From positions 1 to 45,751 of the forward strand of contig DASYAE010000116.1 in the NCBI GenBank assembly GCA_036501535.1: a stretch of 45,751 nt of DNA, written 5' to 3'. Source of the DNA: DASYAE01 sp036501535 (GTDB taxonomy: Bacteria; Actinomycetota; Actinomycetes; Streptomycetales; Catenulisporaceae). Shown piece after piece: positions 30,843 through 38,303 of this stretch. The notes under the pieces are model-generated. The model worked only from the letters and a program-made list of their open reading frames with translations. It did no database searches and was not told where the DNA came from. How positions within the stretch are numbered: position 1 is the first letter of the stretch; each line of letters begins with the position of its first letter. The position numbers were made by a program, and so were the translations under genes.

Positions 30843-32531
30843 TTAGAAGTCGAACAGTTCGCAGTGCAGCTGCCGCCGGCGGACGCCCGCCTTGCGCAGG
30901 TTGCTGATGGCGGCGCGGGCCATCGCGGGCGAGCCGCAGATGAACACTTCGCGCTCGGCCAGGTCGGGTATCCGCATCAGGAGGTTGCGCGCCGACATCG
31001 GGTCGGCCCGCCGGGTCTTGCCGCGGGGGCCGAGGATCGGCAGGAAGGTGATCCGGCCTGAGGCGTGCAGCGCGTCCAGCTCGTCCCGCATCAGCAGGTG
31101 GTGCACGCTCGACGCGCGCTGCAGGAAGACGATGTCGCCGGGGCGGCCGTAGAGCGTCTCGGCTATCGCGCGCAGCGGGGTCACGCCGACGCCGCCGCCG
31201 ACCAGCAGGACCTTCGGGCTGCGCCGCAGCATGCCCGTGAAGGCGCCGTAGGGCCCGTCTGCGGCCACGCGGACGCCCGGCCGCACCCGGCGCTTGACCT
31301 TGCGCGTGTAGCCGCCCACGCCCTTGATGGTGACCCGCAGCTCGTTGCCCTGCGGCGCGGCCGAGAGCGAGAACGGGTGCGACTGCCACCACAGCCCGCG
31401 GGTGACGAACCGCCAGCGGAAGTACTGGCCGGCCTCGGCGTGCAGGTCGGAGACGTGCCGGCCGCTCACGTAGATCGTGACGACGTCCGCGGACTCCAGC
31501 TCGACCCGGGTGACCCGGAACTTGTGCTTGCGGTACCGGCGGTTCGGCTCGATGATCCGGTAGCGGAACGCGCCCAGCGCTGTCGCGGCGTTCAGGCCGA
31601 TCCACACCCCGGTGGCCCACTTGTTCCGGGTGAACTGCGCGCCGAGCAGGATCTGGTGCAGGAAGGCGAGCGCCGCGGCCGGATAGGCCAGCGAGTGCAC
31701 CAGGTGCCAGCCCTCGTAGCCGAGCTTGCGCCGGAACCGGCGGATGGTGCTGAACCCGAGGGCGAGCAGCATGAAGTAGCCGACGGTGGCCGCGAGCACG
31801 TACGGGTAGGTCTTGAAGATGTCGTCGAGCACGAGGACCGGCTTGGCGTTCAGGCTCACCGAGTAGCCCCACACGACCAGCACGACGTGTGCGGTCAGCA
31901 GGGTGAGGAGATAGCCGCCGAGGGCCCGGTGGGCGTCGGCCAGCCAGGAGCCGATCCGGTGCTCCAGCCACGGGATCCGCGCCATCAGCAGGATCTCGAT
32001 CATCAGCAGGTAGCCGCCGATCAGGCCGGTCAGCTGCGCGCCCATGATGAGCTCGGTGGACTCGTTCTGTATTCGGACGTGCGGCGTCTGCGCCCACCAG
32101 AGGTAGAGCAGCTCGCCGGCCCCGCCGGCCAGGAAGACGAGCAGGAAGAAGGTGACCTTGGCGCGCGAGAGCATGGGGCGCTCGTGGCGCCAGGACCGGG
32201 TGGGGGCGACCCAGCGCCGGTCCGGCATGGCCCGCGCCCTGGTGTTGGGCCGCGGCCCGACGGCGATCTTGGCGTGGATGCCGGTGTCGGAGACCTTGCC
32301 TTGCACGCCCGTGTTGCCGGGTATCTTCCGGTGGGACCCGGTCTCGGCGACCTTGGCGTGTGTTCCGGTGCTGCCGGTGTCGATCCTCCTGTGCGACCCG
32401 GTTTCAGTGATCCGGCGGTGCGTGCCGGTCTCGCCGGCGAGCCAGCTGTCGGTGACTTCCCCCGAGATGACTCGATAGCGTTGTTCGGCTCCGTCCCAGT
32501 CGGGTTGGTGAAGGGCTACGTCCTCGGGCAT
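30843..32531 (-). CDS. Ferric-reductase-like flavocytochrome with N-terminal TG repeats
   Basis: 562 residues. Residues 1-120 are cytosolic and contain six imperfect copies of [E/S/N/D]TGxHx[RK][IV] between about 34 and 89 (ETGTHRRIT, ETGSHRRID, TGTHAKV, ETGSHRKI, NTGVQGKV, DTGIHAKI). About six membrane helices follow (VTFFLLVFLAGGAGELLYL; LGGYLLTLLTAHVVLVVWGY with likely haem histidines; WHLVHSLAYPAAALAFLHQ). Then come an FAD-binding barrel (QSHPFSLSA) and a ferredoxin-NADP reductase-type nucleotide domain (LLVGGGVGVTPLRA, FICGSPAM). It should pass electrons from cytosolic NAD(P)H through FAD and haem to the outer face, to the adjacent FMN-binding protein. Start ATG 32531; the repeats are unusual for the family. 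Confidence 0.88.
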   Translation of the reverse strand: MPEDVALHQPDWDGAEQRYRVISGEVTDSWLAGETGTHRRITETGSHRRIDTGSTGTHAKVAETGSHRKIPGNTGVQGKVSDTGIHAKIAVGPRPNTRARAMPDRRWVAPTRSWRHERPMLSRAKVTFFLLVFLAGGAGELLYLWWAQTPHVRIQNESTELIMGAQLTGLIGGYLLMIEILLMARIPWLEHRIGSWLADAHRALGGYLLTLLTAHVVLVVWGYSVSLNAKPVLVLDDIFKTYPYVLAATVGYFMLLALGFSTIRRFRRKLGYEGWHLVHSLAYPAAALAFLHQILLGAQFTRNKWATGVWIGLNAATALGAFRYRIIEPNRRYRKHKFRVTRVELESADVVTIYVSGRHVSDLHAEAGQYFRWRFVTRGLWWQSHPFSLSAAPQGNELRVTIKGVGGYTRKVKRRVRPGVRVAADGPYGAFTGMLRRSPKVLLVGGGVGVTPLRAIAETLYGRPGDIVFLQRASSVHHLLMRDELDALHASGRITFLPILGPRGKTRRADPMSARNLLMRIPDLAEREVFICGSPAMARAAISNLRKAGVRRRQLHCELFDF

Positions 32532-32638
32532 GAGTGGGAGGGCTCCTGTCACGAGAAGCGGCCGGCTCAGTGATCGAGCGGCCGGGTGCCCTGATTGGAC
32601 CGCGCCCGGCGCGCTTCGCAACAGTTCTTTGCCCCAAT

Positions 32639-32660
32639 CCTGGGATTATTTTTACCCAGG
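32639..32660. promoter_or_regulatory. AT-rich inverted repeat upstream of the reductase
   Basis: cctggg (32639-32644) / cccagg (32655-32660) with the 10-base AT-rich loop attattttta, the most AT-rich spot nearby. It lies 108-129 bp before the reductase start (minus strand) and contains a -10-like taaaaat on that strand. It could be a promoter with an overlapping operator. Confidence 0.4.
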
Positions 32661-32673
32661 GTCGGGCACACCC

Positions 32674-32707
32674 GGTCCGCACCATCGGTGCATATTCGGC
32701 GCGGACC
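32674..32707 (-). terminator. Hairpin after RNase J
   Basis: ggtccgc (32674-32680) / gcggacc (32701-32707), with an inner cacc/ggtg stem (32680-32683, 32687-32690) competing for one base. It lies 15 bases beyond the RNase J stop on the minus strand. Confidence 0.5.
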
Positions 32708-32722
32708 AAGGACCGCAGCGGT

Positions 32723-34408
32723 TCAGACCTCGATGACGACCGGCAGGATCATCGGGCGGCGGCGGAAGGTCTCGTTGACCCACTTGCCCACCACCCGGCG
32801 CACCAGCTGCTGGAGCTGGTAGGCGTCCCCGACGCCGTCCGCGGCGGTCTGCGCGAGCGCCTCCTCGATCTTCGGGATCACCGCGGCCAGCGAGGCGTCG
32901 TCGATCCCGGAGCCGCGGGACTGCACCTCCGGGCCGGCGCTGACCTTGCCGGTGTCCGAGTCGACCACCACGAAGACCGAGATGAAGCCCTCGTCGCCGA
33001 GGATGCGCCGGTCCTTGAGCGAGGCCTCGGTCACGTCGCCGACCGACAGGCCGTCCACGTACACGTAGCCGCAGGGCACCTTGCCGCTGATCCGGGCCAC
33101 GCCGTCGACCAGGTCGACGGTCAGCCCGTCCTCGGCGATCACGACCCGCTCGGCCGGCACCCCGGTCAGCATCGCCAGCTCGCCGTTGGCCCGCAGGTGC
33201 CGCCACTCGCCGTGCACCGGCAGCACGTTGCGCGGCTTGGCCAGGTTGTAGAAGTACAGCAGCTCGCCGGCCGAGGCGTGCCCGGAGACGTGCACCTTCG
33301 CGTTGCCCTTGTGCACCACCCGGGCGCCCCACCGGGTCAGCCCGTTGATCACCCGGTAGACCGCGGTCTCGTTGCCCGGGATCAGCGAGGAGGCCAGGAT
33401 CACGGTGTCGTCCTCGACGATCCGGATCTGGTGGTCCCGGTTGGCCATCCGGGAGAGCACCGCCATCGGCTCGCCCTGCGAGCCGGTGCAGATCAGCACG
33501 ACCTGCTCGGGCGGGTAGTCCTCCAGCGCGCGGGCGTCCACCACGAGGCCGTCCGGCACGTGCAGGTAGCCGAGGTCCCGCGCCACGCCCATGTTGCGCA
33601 CCATGGAGCGGCCGAAGAAGGCGACCTTGCGCCGGTTCTTGGCCGCGATGTCCAGCACCTGCTGGATCCTGTGCACGTGGCTGGCGAAGGAGGCCACGAT
33701 GATCCGGCGGGTGGCCTGCGCGAAGGCCCGCTCCAGCGCCGGGGTGATCTCCCGCTCGCTGGGCACGAAGCCGGGCACCTCGGCGTTGGTCGAGTCGGAG
33801 AGCACCAGGTCGATGCCGGCCTCGCCGAGCTTGGCGATCCCGGCCAGGTCGGTCAGCCGGCCGTCCAGCGGGAGCTGGTCCATCTTGAAGTCGCCGGTGT
33901 GCAGCACCGTGCCGGCGCCGGTCTGCAGCACCACGGCCAGCGCGTCCGGGATCGAGTGGTTGACCGCGAGGAACGAGCAGTCGAACGGCCCTATCCGCTC
34001 GGTCCTGCCCTCCTTGACCTCCAGCGTGTACGGCCGGATCCGGTGCTCGGCCAGCTTCGCCTCGATCAGCGCCAGGGTCAGCTGCGAGCCGACCAGCGGG
34101 ATGTCCGGGCGCTCCTTGAGCAGGTAGGGCACCGCGCCGATGTGGTCCTCGTGACCGTGCGTCAGCACGACCGCGACCACGTCCTCGTACCGGTCCCGGA
34201 TCGAGGTGAAGTCGGGCAGGATCAGGTCCACGCCCGGCTGGTCCGGCTCGGGGAACAGCACGCCGCAGTCCACGACCAGCAGCTTGCCCGCGTATTCGTA
34301 CACGGTCATGTTCCGGCCGATCTCGCCGAGCCCGCCCAGCGGGGTGATGCGCAGCGCGCCTTCCGGCAGCTGCGGCGGCTGCCCCAGGTCGGGGTGCGGG
34401 TGGCTCAT
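32723..34408 (-). CDS. rnj: Ribonuclease J
   Basis: A metallo-beta-lactamase/beta-CASP ribonuclease with endo- and 5'-3' exonuclease activity in mRNA decay and rRNA processing. The protein is 561 residues. The zinc motif LTHGHEDHIGAVPYLL is near residue 80, LHTGDFKMD, LSDSTNAEVPG, the beta-CASP segments (SFASHVHRIQQ, CTGSQGEPMAVLSRM, VHVSGHASAGEL, PVHGEWRHL) and the C-terminal domain are all present. ATG 34408 (MSHPHPDL) is chosen by family alignment. The frame stays open far upstream across dapA, but that is coincidence. dapA lies 125 bp upstream on the same strand, the usual actinobacterial order. Confidence 0.96.
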   Translation of the reverse strand: MSHPHPDLGQPPQLPEGALRITPLGGLGEIGRNMTVYEYAGKLLVVDCGVLFPEPDQPGVDLILPDFTSIRDRYEDVVAVVLTHGHEDHIGAVPYLLKERPDIPLVGSQLTLALIEAKLAEHRIRPYTLEVKEGRTERIGPFDCSFLAVNHSIPDALAVVLQTGAGTVLHTGDFKMDQLPLDGRLTDLAGIAKLGEAGIDLVLSDSTNAEVPGFVPSEREITPALERAFAQATRRIIVASFASHVHRIQQVLDIAAKNRRKVAFFGRSMVRNMGVARDLGYLHVPDGLVVDARALEDYPPEQVVLICTGSQGEPMAVLSRMANRDHQIRIVEDDTVILASSLIPGNETAVYRVINGLTRWGARVVHKGNAKVHVSGHASAGELLYFYNLAKPRNVLPVHGEWRHLRANGELAMLTGVPAERVVIAEDGLTVDLVDGVARISGKVPCGYVYVDGLSVGDVTEASLKDRRILGDEGFISVFVVVDSDTGKVSAGPEVQSRGSGIDDASLAAVIPKIEEALAQTAADGVGDAYQLQQLVRRVVGKWVNETFRRRPMILPVVIEV

Positions 34409-34533
34409 CGGGCGGCTCCAGTCACGTCTCGTCTGTTGGTGAAAGTCCAGGTCTGTCGGTGAGATCCGGGCGGCGGGGAGTGCGGCGCGGCGGCTCTCGG
34501 GGGAGCGGGGCGGGGCCCGCGCTCCCAGGCCGG

Positions 34534-35436
34534 CTAGATCGCGATGCCGGCCACGGCCAGGTCCTCGCGCAGCACGGCCAACTGCCCGTCGTCCAGGTCG
34601 GTCAGCGGCGGCCGCACCGGTCCGGCCGGCCGGCCGAGGCGGCGCAGCGCCGCCTTCGTGGTGATGACCCCCTGGGTCCGGAATATCCCGGTGAAGACCG
34701 GCAGCAGGGAACGGTGGACGTCGCGCGCCTCCTGCGTCGCGCCGGCGGCGAAGGCGTCGAACATGGCGCGGATCCGGTCGGAGACCAGATGGCCGCAGAC
34801 CGAGACGCAGCCGACCGCGCCGATGGACAGCAGCGGCAGGTTCATCATGTCGTCGCCGCTGTAGTACGCCAGGTCGGTGCGGGCCATGACCCAGCTCGAG
34901 GCGCCCAGGTCGCCCTTGGCGTCCTTGACCGCGACGATCCGCTCGTGCTGCGCCAGCCGGACCAGGGTCTCGGTCTCGATCGGCGTGGCGGTGCGCCCGG
35001 GGATGTCGTAGAGGATCACCGGCAGGGCGGTCGCGTCGGCGATCGCGGTGAAGTGCCGGTAGACGCCCTCCTGCGGCGGCCGGGAGTAGTACGGGGTGAT
35101 GGCGAGCAGGCCCTGCGCGCCGGCCTTCTCGGCGGCTATCGCCTGCTCGACCGAGTGCCGGGTGTCGTTCGTGCCGATCCCGCCGACCACGGTCGCCCGG
35201 CCGCCGACCGCCCCGACCACCGCCTCGATCAGCGCCGTCTTCTCCCCGTCCGACGTGGTGGGCGACTCGCCGGTGGTCCCGTTGACCACGACCAGGTCGT
35301 TGCCGGCGGCGACGAGCTGGTCCGCGAGGGTCTGCGCGCCGTCCAGATCGATCGTCCCGTCCGACGTGAACGGCGTGACCATCGCCGTGCCGATGCGGCC
35401 GAACGGCGGGTGGCTGGAGGAGGTCGAGGAGTTCAC
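34534..35436 (-). CDS. dapA: 4-hydroxy-tetrahydrodipicolinate synthase
   Basis: The product condenses pyruvate with aspartate semialdehyde, the first step specific to lysine and diaminopimelate. The protein is 300 residues. The TIM-barrel motifs are complete: GTTGES at 53-58, TPYYSRPPQEG near 114-124, catalytic tyrosine in ILYDIPGRT (Y143), and the Schiff-base lysine K171 in VAVKDAKGD. The start on the minus strand at 35436 is about 53 bp from a DnaA-box-like pair. It probably forms a unit with rnj. thyX lies upstream but is separated by a strong terminator. Confidence 0.96.
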   Translation of the reverse strand: MNSSTSSSHPPFGRIGTAMVTPFTSDGTIDLDGAQTLADQLVAAGNDLVVVNGTTGESPTTSDGEKTALIEAVVGAVGGRATVVGGIGTNDTRHSVEQAIAAEKAGAQGLLAITPYYSRPPQEGVYRHFTAIADATALPVILYDIPGRTATPIETETLVRLAQHERIVAVKDAKGDLGASSWVMARTDLAYYSGDDMMNLPLLSIGAVGCVSVCGHLVSDRIRAMFDAFAAGATQEARDVHRSLLPVFTGIFRTQGVITTKAALRRLGRPAGPVRPPLTDLDDGQLAVLREDLAVAGIAI

Positions 35437-35488
35437 AGGACAAAGCTACCGGTCGGTGGCTCGTCTCGGCAGATCTGTTCGGCCGCCC

Positions 35489-35510
35489 TGTGGATAACCA
35501 CTGTGGACGA
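35489..35510 (-). promoter_or_regulatory. DnaA-box-like pair upstream of dapA
   Basis: On the minus strand, a perfect TTATCCACA (35489-35497) and TCGTCCACA (35502-35510) have starts 13 bp apart, the same phase as the pair at 1928-1949. The pair lies 53-74 bp before the dapA start, in its promoter region. Confidence 0.55.
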
Positions 35511-35553
35511 AGCGTCGATGCGTCATGTCCGCAGGCGCTGGCCGGAAGTGGAA

Positions 35554-35599
35554 GGAACCCGTCGCCTCCTGCTCGGGGGTCCAGGAGGCGACGGGTTCC
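35554..35599 (-). terminator. Perfect 18-bp hairpin between thyX and dapA
   Basis: The arms 35554-35571 and 35582-35599 are perfect inverse copies (ggaacccgtcgcctcctg) around a 10-base loop. It lies about 130 bp beyond the thyX stop and 118 bp before the dapA start and most likely ends the thyX transcript. Confidence 0.75.
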
Positions 35600-35700
35600 G
35601 CCATGACTATCGGCGAAAACGGGCCCCGGGATACGGCGGGCTCCAACTATTTCATCCGATCGGGTGTGTTATTGGACAACTCGGCCCCGGGTGGTGCGGC

Positions 35701-35730
35701 GTCAGATCGGGGCCGGTCAGATCGGGGACG
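35701..35730 (+). repeat. Two tandem 15-bp repeats after thyX
   Basis: gtcagatcggggccg and gtcagatcggggacg (one difference) lie head to tail, ending one base before the thyX stop codon. They look like a local slippage duplication in the 3' untranslated region. Confidence 0.7.
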
Positions 35731-35731
35731 G

Positions 35732-36499
35732 TCAGGGCGAGACCCGGCCGTTGCGCTCGAAGGCGGCGTGGGTCAGCGGCATCGCCTGCGCGAACACCGC
35801 TTCCATACGCTCGGCCACCATCTCGATCTCCCGCTGCGGGAACGAGGGGAAGGCCGCGTCCTCCCGCTTCGTGCGAAGCGACAGGAAGTGCATCAGCGCC
35901 CGCGCGTTGCAGGTCGCGTACATCGAGGAGTAGATCGCCACCGGCAGCACGCCGCGCGCCACCTCCCGCGCCACCCCCGCCTCCAGCATCTCCAGGTACG
36001 AGGCGTAGGCCTGCTCGCAGGACCGCCGGGTCACCTCGTCGACCACCTTGCGCTGCTCCGCGGTGCCGTCCACGAAGACGTAGCGGCCGGGCTTGCCCTC
36101 CTGGACCAGCCTGCGGTCCGGGCCGGGGACGTAGAACACCGGCTCCAGGCGCCTGTACCTGCCGCTCTCTTCGTTGTAACTAAATGTCCTGTGGCGCTGA
36201 AATTCGCGGAACACGAAGATCGGCGCGGAGACGAAGAAGGTGAACGAGTTGTGCTCGAACGGCGAGCCGTGCCGGTCCCGCATCAGGTAGTTGATCAGGC
36301 CGGCGGAGCGCGCCGGGTCCGCGCCGACCTGGTCGAGCGAGTGCTCGCCGGCGGTGGAGACGCGGGCGGCGAACAGCACGTCGCTGTCCGCGGCGCTGGA
36401 CTTGACCAGCTCGACCGTCACGTCCGAGCGGAACCGCAGCTCGGACAGGCCGGCCGGCTGCTCGGACGGGGTCGGATCCGGTGTCGGCGCGTCGGTCAC
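35732..36499 (-). CDS. thyX: Flavin-dependent thymidylate synthase ThyX
   Basis: The product makes dTMP from dUMP with methylenetetrahydrofolate, FAD and NADPH. The protein is 255 residues. The ThyX motif RHRTFSYNEES is at 102-112 (RHR-x7-S type), with SPFEHNSFTFFV before it and RYRRLEP after. The C-terminal NARALMHFLSLR motif is present. GTG start (36499) with GAGGAG upstream on the minus strand. The first 20 residues are an acidic Pro-rich lead. It lies near dapA and rnj, as in other actinomycetes. Confidence 0.96.
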   Translation of the reverse strand: MTDAPTPDPTPSEQPAGLSELRFRSDVTVELVKSSAADSDVLFAARVSTAGEHSLDQVGADPARSAGLINYLMRDRHGSPFEHNSFTFFVSAPIFVFREFQRHRTFSYNEESGRYRRLEPVFYVPGPDRRLVQEGKPGRYVFVDGTAEQRKVVDEVTRRSCEQAYASYLEMLEAGVAREVARGVLPVAIYSSMYATCNARALMHFLSLRTKREDAAFPSFPQREIEMVAERMEAVFAQAMPLTHAAFERNGRVSP

Positions 36500-36587
36500 G
36501 GCGGCTCCTCAGGAGGGTCGGTGCGGTGGCGTGGATCAGGCTAACCCGCGCCGCCGACAGCCCCCGGCATCCCCCCGCGCGGCCCGG

Positions 36588-37646
36588 TCAGCCGCCCAGT
36601 TCGGTCAGAGTGCTGATGTTCACCTGGCCGCCGAGGAGGCCCGCCGAGCTCATCAGCTGCACGACGGTGCTCAGCGAGGAGGTCATCACCGAGGTCGGAT
36701 ACTCGCCGAGCTCCATGGTGGCGTAGATCCCCTCCTGGGTCTGCGTCGCGCCGGTGTCCAGCGCCTGCTCCACCACGAACCGCTGCGCGCACTTGCCCTG
36801 CATCTGCGCCATCACCGAGGCGAAGATGGCCGACGTCCTCGGGTACTTCGCGGTGAACGTGGACGAGGCGAAGAAGCCGTCCAGCGGCATCGAGGTGGCC
36901 GCGCCGGCGGTCAGGTCGTCGGCGACCTCCAGGCCCTGCTGGACCTCGCCGGTGGTCACGAACGGCTCCTGCAGCACGGCCGCGGAGGCCTGGTTGGAGG
37001 CCACCGCGGTCAGCGCGGCCTGCTCCGAGCCGACGCTCATGATCGCCGGGCAGGTGGACAGCTGGTTCGGCTCGGGCGCCGGGGCGTCCTGCGAGTCGAG
37101 CCAGGTGGCCAGGGCCAGGTAGTCGTCCGAGTAGGCGCCGGGCACGGCGATCGTGTAGTCGTTGGTGCAGTACGCGGTGGGGGAGTCGAGCCCGGTCACC
37201 GTCGGGCCGGCCTCGCCGTTGCGCACCACCAGCGCGATCGAGTCGGTGCCCGCGTTGAAGGAGTTGTCCAGGACCCTGATGTCGCCGGTGGCGGCCAGGG
37301 TGGAGCCGTCGCCGCTGAGGAACTCGCCGTACTCGCCGTACGCGATGTCGATCTTCCCGGACTTCAGCGCCGCGTCCTCGTCGCTCTCGCTGGTGAAGTT
37401 CTGCACCGTGATGTTCAGCCCGGCGTCGGAGAACGCGTGCTGCGAGGTGGAGTCGCCGAACTCGAACGGCACCGCGCCGAGCGAGCCGGCCACCATGCCC
37501 ACGGTCACGTCGGACAGGTCCGGGCTGCCGAGGCCGCCGGAGTTCCCGCAGGCCGCGACGCCTCCCGCGGCGAGGACGGCGGCCAGTCCGAGGGATATCC
37601 CGGTCAGTGGACGGGGCCGGCGGGCGGCCCGGCGCGGGTGGGACAT
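36588..37646 (-). CDS. Orphan ABC-type substrate-binding lipoprotein
   Basis: 352 residues. A twin-Arg-rich N-terminus and hydrophobic core (GISLGLAAVLAAGG) end in the lipobox VAAC, with the lipidated cysteine at 33, followed by GNSGG. The mature part resembles the SsuA/THI5/NMT1-like periplasmic binding family: VTVGMVAGSLGAVPFEFG, LKSGKIDIAYGEYGEFL, PTAYCTNDYTIAVPGAYSDDYLALATWL, AAVLQEPFVTTGE, KYPRTSAIFASVMAQM. The ligand cannot be told. No permease or ATPase gene is adjacent. Two extra cysteines in the mature part could form a disulfide. ATG 37646 follows gagagg. It is divergent from cvnA across a 657-bp gap. Confidence 0.82.
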   Translation of the reverse strand: MSHPRRAARRPRPLTGISLGLAAVLAAGGVAACGNSGGLGSPDLSDVTVGMVAGSLGAVPFEFGDSTSQHAFSDAGLNITVQNFTSESDEDAALKSGKIDIAYGEYGEFLSGDGSTLAATGDIRVLDNSFNAGTDSIALVVRNGEAGPTVTGLDSPTAYCTNDYTIAVPGAYSDDYLALATWLDSQDAPAPEPNQLSTCPAIMSVGSEQAALTAVASNQASAAVLQEPFVTTGEVQQGLEVADDLTAGAATSMPLDGFFASSTFTAKYPRTSAIFASVMAQMQGKCAQRFVVEQALDTGATQTQEGIYATMELGEYPTSVMTSSLSTVVQLMSSAGLLGGQVNISTLTELGG

Positions 37647-38303
37647 GGCAACCTCTCGGAAAACGGTGGGTCTGGCGGCGGCGCCATCGTAATCGACGGG
37701 CCGGCGGCGGCCGGATCGCGGCCCGCCCCGTCCCCGTCGCGCCGCCGCGTTTAAGCGCGGGTGGTTCGGGTCATCATGCCCGCGGGGGGCGGGCCGAGCA
37801 CGGTCGAGTGGAAAGGGATTCGCCGGCCGCGCCGCCGGACCGGGCTGACCCGGAGTCGCCGACCCGGAATCAGTGCCACTCTACGCAGCGTGAATCGCCC
37901 GCTACGTGATGTTGCACTGTGCTGATTCCGGGCCGATGTCCAGCACGATTCGCACCTGCGATCCGCAACTGCGCTGCTCAGTCCGAGACGGCGGCGTGGT
38001 GGGCAGTCTGGCAGCGATCGCGGCGCGAATTCCAGCCCGGCGCTCAAAATTTACCGGCGCCGCGCCCGGTTCGCCCGCTCTCGCCCGGGTTTGTAGGCGC
38101 GCTGTCGGTGATTTGTGACCCACCCGTCTTGGCCTGCGGGGTGCGGCTGTGCTGGAATGCGTTTCCTGAACGAATGCGTCGGCGCGCACCGTCGCGGCCG
38201 GCGCCGCCGGAACCGCGCCCGCGGGTCGGGCGGTGTCGCACGTGTCCGGCGGTGATCGCAAGACATGCGCGACTATGTGCAGCCACGATCTTGGTGAGGG
38301 CAA
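37647..38303. other. 657-bp divergent intergenic region before cvnA
   Basis: No supportable gene on either strand. It contains a long-range inverted repeat: cccggaatcag (37863-37873) / ctgattccggg (37922-37932), perfect over 11 bp and 48 bp apart, with nested cagtgc (37871-37876) / gcactg (37914-37919). The rest looks like a promoter region for the lipoprotein (minus) and cvnA (plus), but I cannot place promoter elements with confidence. Confidence 0.5.

Noticed and set aside
32534..34462. Plus-strand open frame of about 640 codons opposite RNase J
   Set aside because: Antisense shadow with His/Val/Arg-rich low-complexity translation.
32723..35443. Apparent 906-codon fusion reaching from RNase J through dapA
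   Set aside because: The upstream part is the wrong frame of dapA. RNase J similarity starts exactly at ATG 34408.
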